From: Porphyromonadaceae bacterium
Lineage (GTDB): Bacteria; Bacteroidota; Bacteroidia; Bacteroidales; Paludibacteraceae
Direction of reading: 5' to 3'
Assembly (NCBI GenBank): GCA_905372605.1
Contig: CAJPPQ010000071.1
Location: 1-6,138, forward strand
DNA: 6,138 bases
Part shown: positions 1-6,085 of the stretch, piece after piece
How positions within the stretch are numbered: the first letter of the stretch is position 1
Layout of the letters: each line of letters opens with the position of its first letter
The notes under the pieces: generated by a model
Database searches by the model: none
Told to the model about the DNA's origin: nothing
Seen by the model: only the letters and a program-made list of their open reading frames with translations
Program-made: the position numbers and the translations under genes

Positions 1-685
1 GCAACCGCCAAGCCTCTTTGTTGTACGAATCTTTGTCGATTACACGGTTTAGTATGTTTTGTGCATCTCGCAGGTTACCTATGTTGCGAAATTGTATGGC
101 ATAGAATATCAGTCCTTTGATATCCAAAGGATAGCTCAAGGCTTTGTCGATAAAACGTTTTGTAAGCATGGAGCGTGTCAAAAACTCATTGTCGTTGTCT
201 TCTATGTTGTCGAACTTATTGTCGTCGAGCAACAAAGCTATCTGAAAATATGCCTCTGCCCTCAACTCCTCGGTATAGAAATCGTTTATGAATTTTTCGT
301 GAACAACTTCACCCTCTTCATATCTTTTGGATTCGAATAGAGATACCGCTTTTATAAGTAGAAAAATTGGATTTTTGTATTTCTTGAAATATATATCGCT
401 TTTGTTTATAGCGTTTTCCAGATTGTAGTATTTATCGATAATAATTTCTAATATCGATAGAACCTCTTTGTCGGGAAAGAGATTTTCGGCAACCGAAAGC
501 ACCTCTCTTGCTTGCCCGAAATTCCCTTGTTCGATCAGAAAAGCGACGACATACTCGTAGGTATCCGAGTCGAAAAAACGATTTTTTTTACCTGCATTCA
601 AAAAATAATCGTTTATCAACTCCAACTTTTCGGGGTCGTATCCGCCGAACGAACCGCTATATATATATTGATAAAAATCTTCCAT
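1..685 (-). CDS. Tetratricopeptide-repeat (TPR) protein, N-terminal part, cut by window edge
   Basis: An open frame runs on the minus strand from an ATG at 685-683 to the left edge, giving 228 residues with no stop, so the C-terminus lies outside the window. The product is helical, charged and without a signal peptide or membrane segment, so it is probably cytoplasmic. Two stretches fit the TPR spacing of small and aromatic residues. Residues 43-71 contain EQGNFGQAREVL followed by AENLFP, and residues 191-226 contain RNIGNLRDAQNIL followed by EAW. The helices between them look like degenerate repeats. TPR proteins are protein-binding scaffolds, and the partner cannot be read from this sequence. 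The start is supported by a TAAATTTG promoter element about 36 bp upstream and by the leaderless look of the 5' region; no Shine-Dalgarno is present. The gene diverges from the hydrolase gene. The overlapping plus-strand frames here resemble nothing known. Confidence 0.85.
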   Translation of the reverse strand, partial: MEDFYQYIYSGSFGGYDPEKLELINDYFLNAGKKNRFFDSDTYEYVVAFLIEQGNFGQAREVLSVAENLFPDKEVLSILEIIIDKYYNLENAINKSDIYFKKYKNPIFLLIKAVSLFESKRYEEGEVVHEKFINDFYTEELRAEAYFQIALLLDDNKFDNIEDNDNEFLTRSMLTKRFIDKALSYPLDIKGLIFYAIQFRNIGNLRDAQNILNRVIDKDSYNKEAWRL

Positions 686-720
686 TTTGTGCCGATAGGT
701 TGTGTCTTTCTGAAAACGTG

Positions 721-740
721 CAAATTTACAAAAAAAACGA
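721..740 (-). promoter_or_regulatory. Bacteroidetes-type promoter (-7 element) of the TPR gene
   Basis: Read on the minus strand, 728-721 is TAAATTTG, a perfect match to the Bacteroidetes -7 consensus TAnnTTTG. It is preceded by an eight-T tract and followed by CA. It lies about 36 bp before the ATG at 685, which would give a leader of roughly 30 nt. No good TTTG -33 element is seen at the expected spacing, so the call rests on the -7 match, its position and its likeness to the other promoters in the window. Confidence 0.5.
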
Positions 741-783
741 ATAGTCTGTCGGAATGGCTTTTTTATCGATTTAGATATTTAAT

Positions 784-801
784 AAACGATATTTGTCGTT
801 T
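784..801. repeat. Short inverted repeat beside the hydrolase promoter
   Basis: AAACGA (784-789) and TCGTTT (796-801) are perfect 6-bp inverted arms around a 6-nt loop, followed by further T residues to 805. It sits just upstream of the plus-strand -7 element. It has the shape of a weak terminator, but no plus-strand gene ends nearby. It could be an operator, or chance in AT-rich DNA. Confidence 0.25.
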
Positions 802-815
802 TTTTACTACATTTG
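796..815 (+). promoter_or_regulatory. Bacteroidetes-type promoter (-7 element) of the hydrolase gene
   Basis: TACATTTG at 808-815 matches the consensus TAnnTTTG exactly and is followed by CA. It is preceded by TCG and a seven-T tract, the same arrangement as the divergent TPR promoter. The ATG lies 22 bp downstream, which predicts a very short leader of about 15 nt. A TTTG at 792-795 is too close to act as a normal -33 element. Confidence 0.5.
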
Positions 816-837
816 CATTCGATAAAAGTACAGACTT

Positions 838-1377
838 ATGATTTCGATACAAAATACACAATTGGTAGTAGTTGATATACAGGGTAAATTGTCGCAGATA
901 GTCTACGACTCCGACAATATGCTGCGCCATAGCAGGATACTGATAGAAGGTTGTAGGATATTGGATATACCTATCGTGTGGCTCGAACAACTGCCCGATA
1001 AACTCGGAAATACGCATCCGCTTATAGCCGAGGCACTCAATGGATTATCGCCAATAGCGAAGAGTAGTTTTTCGGCTTTAGGTAACGACAAATTTGTGGA
1101 TAATATTGAACGAAACTGCCGTAAACAAATAATTTTGTCGGGTATAGAGACTCATATTTGTGTATATCAGACAGCTGTCGACTTCATTGCTAAAGGATAC
1201 GAAGTGTTTGTTGCTGCCGATACCGTATCGTCTCGTTCCGAAGAGAATAGACATATCGGTATAGAAGCGATGAGGCAGGAGGGGGTAAAAATATTAAGTA
1301 CCGAAGCGATATTATTTGCTCTGATGAAAGGTGCCGACCACCTCAAATTCAGAGATATAGCAAAACTCGTAAAGTGA
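838..1377 (+). CDS. Isochorismatase-family cysteine hydrolase (YcaC/ISOC2-like)
   Basis: This 179-residue protein is a complete cysteine hydrolase of the isochorismatase-like superfamily, which cleaves amides, imides or vinyl ethers through a cysteine nucleophile. The family catalytic triad is visible: Asp13 in LVVVDIQGKL, Lys75 in PIAKSSFSA, and Cys108 in SGIETHICVYQTA. The residues before the cysteine (Ile103-Glu104) correspond to the usual cis-peptide site. The region around residues 131-146 (SSRSEENRHIGIEAMR) and the C-terminal HLKFRDIAKLVK resemble the YcaC and ISOC1/ISOC2 branch more than true isochorismatases of siderophore synthesis. No aryl-carrier domain is attached and no siderophore genes are nearby. 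Length is normal for the branch and there is no signal peptide, so it is probably cytoplasmic. The true substrate is unknown. The ATG at 838 has no Shine-Dalgarno but follows a good promoter element. No terminator hairpin is seen after the stop. Confidence 0.92.
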   Translation: MISIQNTQLVVVDIQGKLSQIVYDSDNMLRHSRILIEGCRILDIPIVWLEQLPDKLGNTHPLIAEALNGLSPIAKSSFSALGNDKFVDNIERNCRKQIILSGIETHICVYQTAVDFIAKGYEVFVAADTVSSRSEENRHIGIEAMRQEGVKILSTEAILFALMKGADHLKFRDIAKLVK

Positions 1378-1415
1378 TTCCCGAAAAAAAAACAGGTCGA
1401 TTATTGTAAAAAAAG

Positions 1416-1445
1416 TTTGTGTTTGTATTATTTTTATTATCTTCG
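1416..1445 (+). promoter_or_regulatory. Probable promoter of the exported Ig-like protein gene
   Basis: TTTG at 1416-1419 and TATCTTCG at 1438-1445 are separated by 18 bp and resemble the Bacteroidetes -33 and -7 elements. The -7 element has one mismatch (C for T at the seventh position). The spacer is T-rich, as at the other promoters here. The ATG is 40 bp downstream. Confidence 0.45.
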
Positions 1446-1485
1446 CAGAAAATATTGTTGTAACCGTAATGATAAATAGTAAGTT

Positions 1486-2154
1486 ATGAAAAGAAGTTTG
1501 TTTTTATTCTGTTTTAGTTTATTAGCTATATATGCAGTATCGCAAAATGCAACAAGACGCACGTCTACCGTTGTTTCTACAACTCCTGCTCCTACTACTG
1601 TCACCGAGAGTTCACCTCAAGAGTCGTCGATAGTGGTAAGTCCTGTGGTAGACCAAGTCTATACCGGAGTAGCTTGTACTCCCGAATTGACTATTAGAGA
1701 CGGCAATACGACGCTTGTAAAAGATAGAGATTATACGATAAACTATATAAATAATGTCAATGTAGGTACGGCTACTATAACTATCATCGGTAAGGGTAAT
1801 TACCGCGATATTAAAGAAATAAAATTCAATATCTTAGCTAAACCTATCGGTAGCCTAATGATAAATCCTATCAACGATCAAACATTCAGAAATGCTCTGA
1901 TATCGCCCGATATTCTTATAAAAGACGGTGCAAAGGTCTTGGTAAGAGATACCGATTATACACTTACATTCGCTAACAATTTTAATGTAGGTACGGCAAG
2001 TGTTACCATTACGGGAAAAGGTAATTATAAAGATACTAAGGTAATGAACTTCAGGATAGTGGCTAAAAGTATGTCGGGTAGAAACACTCCGTCTTCACGA
2101 CCGATACAGAGACCAACACAGCGACCGACAACACCTCAGACTACCTCGAAGTAA
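1486..2154 (+). CDS. Exported protein with two tandem bacterial Ig-like repeats
   Basis: The protein has 222 residues. Residues 1-19 form a signal peptide: KR, then a hydrophobic core, then AVS before Gln20, a typical type I cleavage with glutamine at the mature N-terminus. Cys9 lies inside the hydrophobic core and is not a lipobox. Residues 21-49 are a Ser/Thr/Pro-rich linker. Two beta-rich repeats follow at about 50-119 and 125-194. They share the pattern DG...LV.D.DYT....NN.NVGTA..TI.GKGNY.D and are about 50% identical by hand alignment at a 75-residue offset. This pattern resembles the Ig-like/MBG-like repeats of bacterial surface proteins (YTG...NNK.AGTATVTI.GKGNY.G). The tail (195-222) is basic and proline/threonine-rich, with RPIQRPTQRP. 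No sortase motif, type IX secretion C-terminal domain or transmembrane anchor is seen, so a periplasmic or secreted fate is likely. Function is unknown; binding or structural roles are inference. It lies 97 bp before the sigma factor gene. Confidence 0.85.
   Translation: MKRSLFLFCFSLLAIYAVSQNATRRTSTVVSTTPAPTTVTESSPQESSIVVSPVVDQVYTGVACTPELTIRDGNTTLVKDRDYTINYINNVNVGTATITIIGKGNYRDIKEIKFNILAKPIGSLMINPINDQTFRNALISPDILIKDGAKVLVRDTDYTLTFANNFNVGTASVTITGKGNYKDTKVMNFRIVAKSMSGRNTPSSRPIQRPTQRPTTPQTTSK
1633..2067 (+). repeat. Tandem 225-bp-period repeat encoding two Ig-like domains
   Basis: Copy 1 (about 1633-1842) and copy 2 (about 1858-2067) lie at a 225-bp offset, which equals 75 codons. The DNA is best conserved around AATGTAGGTACGGC, present in both copies (from about 1759 and 1984). 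Elsewhere the copies are well diverged at DNA level while the protein pattern is kept, so this is an old duplication within the gene. Copy 1 has YTG and a lone cysteine (Cys64); copy 2 has lost both. Confidence 0.75.
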
Positions 2155-2199
2155 AGTATAAATTATTATCAGTCAAATCCATATTAATAAATAAATTTC

Positions 2200-2226
2200 T
2201 TTGCCTATTGATAAAAATCTACTTTG
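2200..2226 (+). promoter_or_regulatory. Possible promoter upstream of the sigma factor gene
   Basis: TTTG at 2200-2203 is followed after 16 bp by TACTTTG at 2220-2226, which is the -7 consensus with one base missing between TA and TTTG. The ATG is 25 bp downstream. The alternative TAAATTTC at 2192-2199 has no -33 partner. Transcription may instead read through from the gene upstream, because no terminator hairpin is seen between 2155 and 2251. Confidence 0.3.
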
Positions 2227-2251
2227 AAATAAATTAAAAAACTTCAAAGAG

Positions 2252-2836
2252 ATGAATAAGAAATCGAATGTTACAGACAGTGAATTGATAGCTCAATACT
2301 TGTCTGGCGACAACCGCTCGTTTGAGATACTTTTGTATAGGCACAAAAGTCCTCTGTTCGGTTATATATATTCTTTAGTGAAAGACAAAGATTTAGCCGA
2401 AGATTTTTTTCAAGATACCTTCATCAAAGCCGTTACGCATATCAAAAGCGGCTCTTATGTGGAGCAAGGTTATTTCTTTAGCTGGCTCTGTCGATTGGCT
2501 CGAAATATGATTATCGACTACTTCAGACGCAACAAAAATATAATCAATATCTCAAACGACCAAACAGAAGTGGATATCACTGCAGGTAAGGCTATGGAGG
2601 CTCTTTCGATACAAGATATTATGGTCGATACCGATATTCGTGAAGAGTTGAAATATCTATTGTCGCTTTTGCCCAAGGAGCAGCGTCAGATACTTGTCTT
2701 GCGATTCTATTACGATATGTCGTTCAAAGATATAGCCGATACCTTAGGTATCAGTATCAATACGGCATTGGGAAGAGCGAGATACGCCATTATGAATATA
2801 CGTAAGTGGGCTAAGCAGAAGTCTATGCTATTCTAA
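2252..2836 (+). CDS. RNA polymerase sigma-70 factor, ECF type
   Basis: This 194-residue protein has the two-domain layout of an extracytoplasmic-function sigma factor, which binds core RNA polymerase and directs it to alternative promoters. Region 2 spans about residues 26-94. It includes LAEDFFQDTFIKA, the core-binding helix, and FFSWLCRLARNMIIDYFRR, which covers the -10 recognition and melting segment. A variable linker (95-130) lacks region 3. Region 4 spans about 133-185, with LLPKEQRQILVLRFY followed by the -35-binding helix-turn-helix SFKDIADTLGISINTALGRA. Length is normal for the group. No FecR-type anti-sigma gene, SusC/SusD pair or two-component gene lies beside it, so the activating signal cannot be inferred. 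The 53-residue gene at 2932 follows in the same direction before a shared terminator. The start is the first ATG of the frame, and AAAGAG just before it could act as a weak ribosome-binding site. Confidence 0.93.
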   Translation: MNKKSNVTDSELIAQYLSGDNRSFEILLYRHKSPLFGYIYSLVKDKDLAEDFFQDTFIKAVTHIKSGSYVEQGYFFSWLCRLARNMIIDYFRRNKNIINISNDQTEVDITAGKAMEALSIQDIMVDTDIREELKYLLSLLPKEQRQILVLRFYYDMSFKDIADTLGISINTALGRARYAIMNIRKWAKQKSMLF

Positions 2837-2931
2837 ATAAAGAATATTACAGAAAAGGGTAGGGATACAATAATGGCGATGATTTTGCGTTATTTCAAGT
2901 ATAAAAATCAAAATCGTCACACAAAAGTATT

Positions 2932-3093
2932 ATGCCTATGCAAAAATTCTCTACACTATTCAATTTTTTAGACCAAGAGTATCGAAATTCGGAGCCGAGT
3001 AGCAATACGTTGCAAACAATAATGGCTTTTGCCTCTACTTATAACGTAGAACGTATGGACAATGGTGAGTTGGTCTGTTATTTTAGCAACTAA
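2932..3093 (+). CDS. Small conserved-looking protein of 53 residues following the sigma factor
   Basis: The frame ATG CCT ATG to TAA encodes 53 residues; the second ATG at 2938 would give 51. The protein is soluble, with no membrane segment, signal peptide or metal-binding pattern. After an N-terminal helix-like part (FSTLFNFLDQEYR) it has EPSSNTLQTIMAFASTYNV and ends GELVCYFSN. From memory, very small Bacteroidetes proteins share this layout: PS-x-x-TL-x-x-I-x-x-FA-x-x-(Y/L)-x-V, then a short beta-like tail ending in N. This supports a real gene, but I could not run a comparison. It lies 95 bp after the sigma factor stop and 26 bp before a strong terminator, so co-transcription with the sigma factor is likely. 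A role in controlling the sigma factor is only a guess. A 32-codon frame at 2873-2971 overlaps its start in another frame and has no such support. Confidence 0.7.
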   Translation: MPMQKFSTLFNFLDQEYRNSEPSSNTLQTIMAFASTYNVERMDNGELVCYFSN

Positions 3094-3119
3094 TTTTTTA
3101 TATTAACTTGTTGATGACG

Positions 3120-3155
3120 GGCTGTATCTAGAAAAATAATGATACAGCCTTTTTT
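3120..3155 (+). terminator. Rho-independent terminator after the sigma factor / small protein block
   Basis: GGCTGTATC (3120-3128) and GATACAGCC (3141-3149) form a perfect 9-bp stem around a 12-nt A-rich loop, followed at once by six T residues (3150-3155). It lies 26 bp after the stop of the small gene and before the parC promoter. Confidence 0.9.
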
Positions 3156-3179
3156 ATATTATCATATCTTACTCTCGGC

Positions 3180-3208
3180 TTTGCAAATCATCTTTTTTTG
3201 TAACTTTG
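3180..3208 (+). promoter_or_regulatory. Bacteroidetes-type promoter of parC
   Basis: TTTG at 3180-3183 and TAACTTTG at 3201-3208 match the -33 and -7 consensus elements exactly, with a 17-bp spacer. A seven-T tract plus G lies directly before the -7 element. A start of transcription near 3215 would give a leader of about 30 nt before the ATG at 3247. This is the best promoter in the window. Confidence 0.75.
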
Positions 3209-3221
3209 CTGCCTCTATTTT

Positions 3222-3234
3222 ATTTGAATCAAAT
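3222..3234. repeat. Small inverted repeat in the parC leader
   Basis: ATTTGA (3222-3227), a central A, and TCAAAT (3229-3234) form a perfect 6-bp-arm palindrome between the predicted transcription start and the parC start codon. The one-base centre is too tight for an RNA hairpin, so a dimeric protein-binding site is the only functional reading. It may also be chance. Confidence 0.2.
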
Positions 3235-3246
3235 CTCATTTATTAG

Positions 3247-5979
3247 ATGTCTGAATATACTGAAAACGACGACTTGCAAGACGAAGAAAAGAATAACGAT
3301 GAGATATCTTCGGCTGTTGAAGACGACAACGATACTGGCGATAGACTCCACTCTCAATATAATTTACCTACCGTATTGGACGAAAAGAGCCTGCATCACC
3401 TCCCGGGAATGTTTTATACGTGGTATTTAGACTATGCTTCTTATGTAAATCTGAGTAGAGCCATACCGCATATTACCGACGGGCTTAAACCCGTACAGCG
3501 ACGTGTATTGTACTCGATGCGACGTATGGAAGACGGGCGGTACAACAAGGTCGCCAATATAGTAGGACACACAATGCAGTTTCATCCTCACGGCGATAGC
3601 TCGATATACGAAGCACTCGTGGGGCTGGGACAGAAAAATATCCTTATCGATACGCAAGGCAATTGGGGCAATATCCTCACAGGCGACGGAGCCGCTGCCG
3701 CCCGTTATATCGAGGCACGTCTCTCGAAGTTTGCCATAGATGCGGTCTTCAATCCCAAGGTTACCGAGTGGAAACCGTCGTACGACGGTAGAAACAACGA
3801 ACCCATATCGCTGCCGGTAAAATTTCCTTTACTGCTGGCACAAGGCAGCGAAGGCATAGGACTGGGGCTAAATTCGAAAATTTTACCCAACAACTTCAAT
3901 GAACTTATCGATGCCTCGATACAATACCTGAAAGGTGAAGCCTTCGAGCTCTTTCCCGACTTCCCAACAGGCGGTATGATAGACGTCGGCAGATACAACG
4001 ACGGGCAGAAGGGCGGCAAGGTACGTATCAGAGCCAAAATATCGAAGGCTCAAAACAACAAAGCCCTTATAATAAACGATATACCATACGGTATCACTAC
4101 ATCGCAACTGATAGACAGTATAATAAAGGCAAACGAAAAAGGTAAAATCAACATAAAGAAGATAGACGACAACACTGCCGAGAACGTCGAAATAATCGTA
4201 CACCTCGATGCCAAAGCATCGTCTGATAAGTCGATAGATGCACTGTATGCCTTCACGCAGTGCGAAATATCGTACTCACCCAACTGTTGCGTAATCGACA
4301 ACAACAAGCCGATATTTACGACCGTATCCGATGTGTTGCGTCGCAGTACCGACAATACGGTAAATCTGCTCAAAGCCGAGCTCGAAATAGAGCGCTCCGA
4401 ACTGCAAGAGCAGCTTCTGTTTGCTTCGTTGGAGAAAATTTTTATCGAAGAGCGGATATACAAAGACTCCGAGTTCGAGAATGCCAAGTCGGAAGCGATA
4501 GCTCTCAAACACATCGATAAGCGTATCGAACCTTACAAAGAGACCTTCATCCGTGCTATAAACAACGACGACCTCAAGCGTCTGCTCGATATACGTATGG
4601 CGCGTATATTGAAGTACAATACCGACAAGGCAAAGGAAAATATAGCCGCTCTCAAGGGTAAAATCAAGGAAATAGAACACAAATTAAATCATCTGGTCGA
4701 CTACGCTATAGAGTGGTTCGAACACATTAAAGATACGTATGGTAAAAACATTTTCCGACGTACCGAAATACGCAATTTCGAAAATATAGAAGCTACTAAA
4801 GTAGTGGAAGCCAACGAAAAACTCTATGTTAGTCGTACCGAAGGATTCGTCGGTACGAACCTCAAGAAAGAGGACGACGTAGAGTTCGTACAAAACTGTT
4901 CGGATATAGACGACATAATAGTATTTTTCAAGAACGGAAAATATAAGGTTGTGAAGGTCTCCGAGAAACAGTTTGTAGGCAAAGACATAGAGTATGTGGC
5001 TGTCTATAAACGCAACGACCAACGTACGATATTCAATGCCGTCTACCGCGATGGCAAGAACGGGGCTTACTATATGAAGCGTTTCTATGTGAGCGGGGTT
5101 ACTCGCGATAAAGAGTACGACCTTACCAACGGACAAAACGATTCGCGTCTGATGTACTTTTCGGCCAACCCCAACGGCGAGGCGGAAGTGGTGCGGGTTA
5201 CGCTCAGACAGACGGCAAGGAAGATAAAAAAGACACAATGGGATGTCGATTTCAGTACTATTGCCATAAAGGGACGTGCCTCGAGGGGCAACCTGCTTAC
5301 AAAATTCCCTGTGGCAAAAATCACCTTCAAGCAGGGCGGAGGCTCTACGCTCGGAGGTACACATATATGGTTCGACCGTGATATACTCAAGCTCAACTAC
5401 GACCGTAGGGGCGAATATCTGGGTGAGTTTTTCAACGACGACCTGATATTGGTTGTATATCGCAACGGCGAATATTGTACAACTAATTTCGACCTTACCA
5501 ATCATTATCGCGAAGATATTATGATAATAGAGAAATTCGACGCACACAAGATATGGAGTGTCGCTCTGTTCGATGCCGACCAAGGCTTCGATTATATCAA
5601 GAGATTCAGGTTCGAGCCTACGGCAAAGCCTACATCGTTCATCGGAGACAACACCGCCTCCGAGTTGAAACTTATTGTCGACGACGCCTATCCGTTGTTC
5701 CGAATAATATTCGGAGGCAAAGATAAAAAACGTGAACCTATCGATATAGACGTCGAACAGTTCGTGGGCGATAAGTCGTACAAGGCACGAGGAAAACGAA
5801 TATCAAACTACGAGGTTGCCCGTGTCGAACGTCTCGAACCTCTACGGCTACCGCCGGAAGAGCTACCCGACACCACCACAGATAACGACGAGGGCGAGTA
5901 CCAAGATAGCGATAGTTTAGCAACACCAAAACTTATTTACGACAAAGACGACCCGACACAAGGAAATTTATTCGAGTGA
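3247..5979 (+). CDS. parC: DNA topoisomerase IV subunit A
   Basis: This complete 910-residue protein is the DNA-breaking and rejoining subunit of a type IIA topoisomerase, which works with ParE to separate linked daughter chromosomes. Residues 1-33 form an acidic extension (14 Asp/Glu). The winged-helix/catalytic region follows, with ITDGLKPVQRRVLYSM (76-91), the quinolone-region motif HPHGDSSIYEALV (113-125), and catalytic Arg153-Tyr154 in AAARYIEARLS. GSEGIGLG carries the DNA-intercalating isoleucine (Ile204). A tower region and then a long coiled coil (about 372-490) follow. The C-terminal beta-pinwheel occupies about 525-825, and the tail is acidic and ends NLFE. The gyrase signature QRRGGKG is absent; the nearest segment is AIKGRASRGN (673-682). 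Together with Glu122 in YEA, this favours ParC over GyrA. Ser118 and Glu122, the usual quinolone-resistance positions, are unaltered. It is longer than E. coli ParC (752), as I recall for Bacteroidetes. parE is not in the window. The gene has its own promoter and terminator. Confidence 0.93.
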   Translation: MSEYTENDDLQDEEKNNDEISSAVEDDNDTGDRLHSQYNLPTVLDEKSLHHLPGMFYTWYLDYASYVNLSRAIPHITDGLKPVQRRVLYSMRRMEDGRYNKVANIVGHTMQFHPHGDSSIYEALVGLGQKNILIDTQGNWGNILTGDGAAAARYIEARLSKFAIDAVFNPKVTEWKPSYDGRNNEPISLPVKFPLLLAQGSEGIGLGLNSKILPNNFNELIDASIQYLKGEAFELFPDFPTGGMIDVGRYNDGQKGGKVRIRAKISKAQNNKALIINDIPYGITTSQLIDSIIKANEKGKINIKKIDDNTAENVEIIVHLDAKASSDKSIDALYAFTQCEISYSPNCCVIDNNKPIFTTVSDVLRRSTDNTVNLLKAELEIERSELQEQLLFASLEKIFIEERIYKDSEFENAKSEAIALKHIDKRIEPYKETFIRAINNDDLKRLLDIRMARILKYNTDKAKENIAALKGKIKEIEHKLNHLVDYAIEWFEHIKDTYGKNIFRRTEIRNFENIEATKVVEANEKLYVSRTEGFVGTNLKKEDDVEFVQNCSDIDDIIVFFKNGKYKVVKVSEKQFVGKDIEYVAVYKRNDQRTIFNAVYRDGKNGAYYMKRFYVSGVTRDKEYDLTNGQNDSRLMYFSANPNGEAEVVRVTLRQTARKIKKTQWDVDFSTIAIKGRASRGNLLTKFPVAKITFKQGGGSTLGGTHIWFDRDILKLNYDRRGEYLGEFFNDDLILVVYRNGEYCTTNFDLTNHYREDIMIIEKFDAHKIWSVALFDADQGFDYIKRFRFEPTAKPTSFIGDNTASELKLIVDDAYPLFRIIFGGKDKKREPIDIDVEQFVGDKSYKARGKRISNYEVARVERLEPLRLPPEELPDTTTDNDEGEYQDSDSLATPKLIYDKDDPTQGNLFE

Positions 5980-6057
5980 TTATCGGTAAAATATAATATG
6001 GGAACCATTTTTGTTAATAGCTTATTGGTGGGGTAATCGTTTTTTTTAGCCCTTTAT

Positions 6058-6085
6058 AAGTGTAATTGAGTTTACACTTCTTTTT
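6058..6085 (+). terminator. Rho-independent terminator after parC
   Basis: AAGTGTAA (6058-6065) and TTACACTT (6072-6079) form a perfect 8-bp stem around a 6-nt loop, followed by C and five T residues. The stem has only two G-C pairs, so it is weaker than the one at 3120. It lies 78 bp after the parC stop. The remaining sequence to the window end is AT-rich and shows no gene. Confidence 0.65.

Noticed and set aside
59..841. Plus-strand open frames at 59-340, 508-744 and 512-841
   Set aside because: They lie opposite or across the TPR gene and the divergent promoter region, have unlikely composition and match no family I recognise.
666..2220. A 15-nt exact match TATTGATAAAAATCT at 666-680 and 2206-2220
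   Set aside because: One copy is inside the TPR coding region and the other is intergenic. The AT-rich word is short enough to recur by chance.
2880..2887. TGATTTTG as a possible -7 promoter element for the small gene
   Set aside because: It has one mismatch in the key TA and no -33 partner at a usable distance.
2873..2971. A 32-codon frame starting ATG GCG ATG between the sigma factor and the small gene
   Set aside because: Its composition is unconvincing, and it overlaps the better supported frame at 2932 by 40 bases.
4684..5583. A 299-codon minus-strand open frame inside parC
   Set aside because: It is a shadow of the codon pattern of parC. Its translation is rich in Tyr, Val and Ile without domain structure, while the plus-strand frame is unmistakably ParC.
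6027..6053. G-run and C-run around a T-tract after parC (GGTGGGG ... AGCCC) as a first terminator
   Set aside because: Only three G-C pairs would form, across a long loop, with the T-tract inside the loop rather than after the stem.
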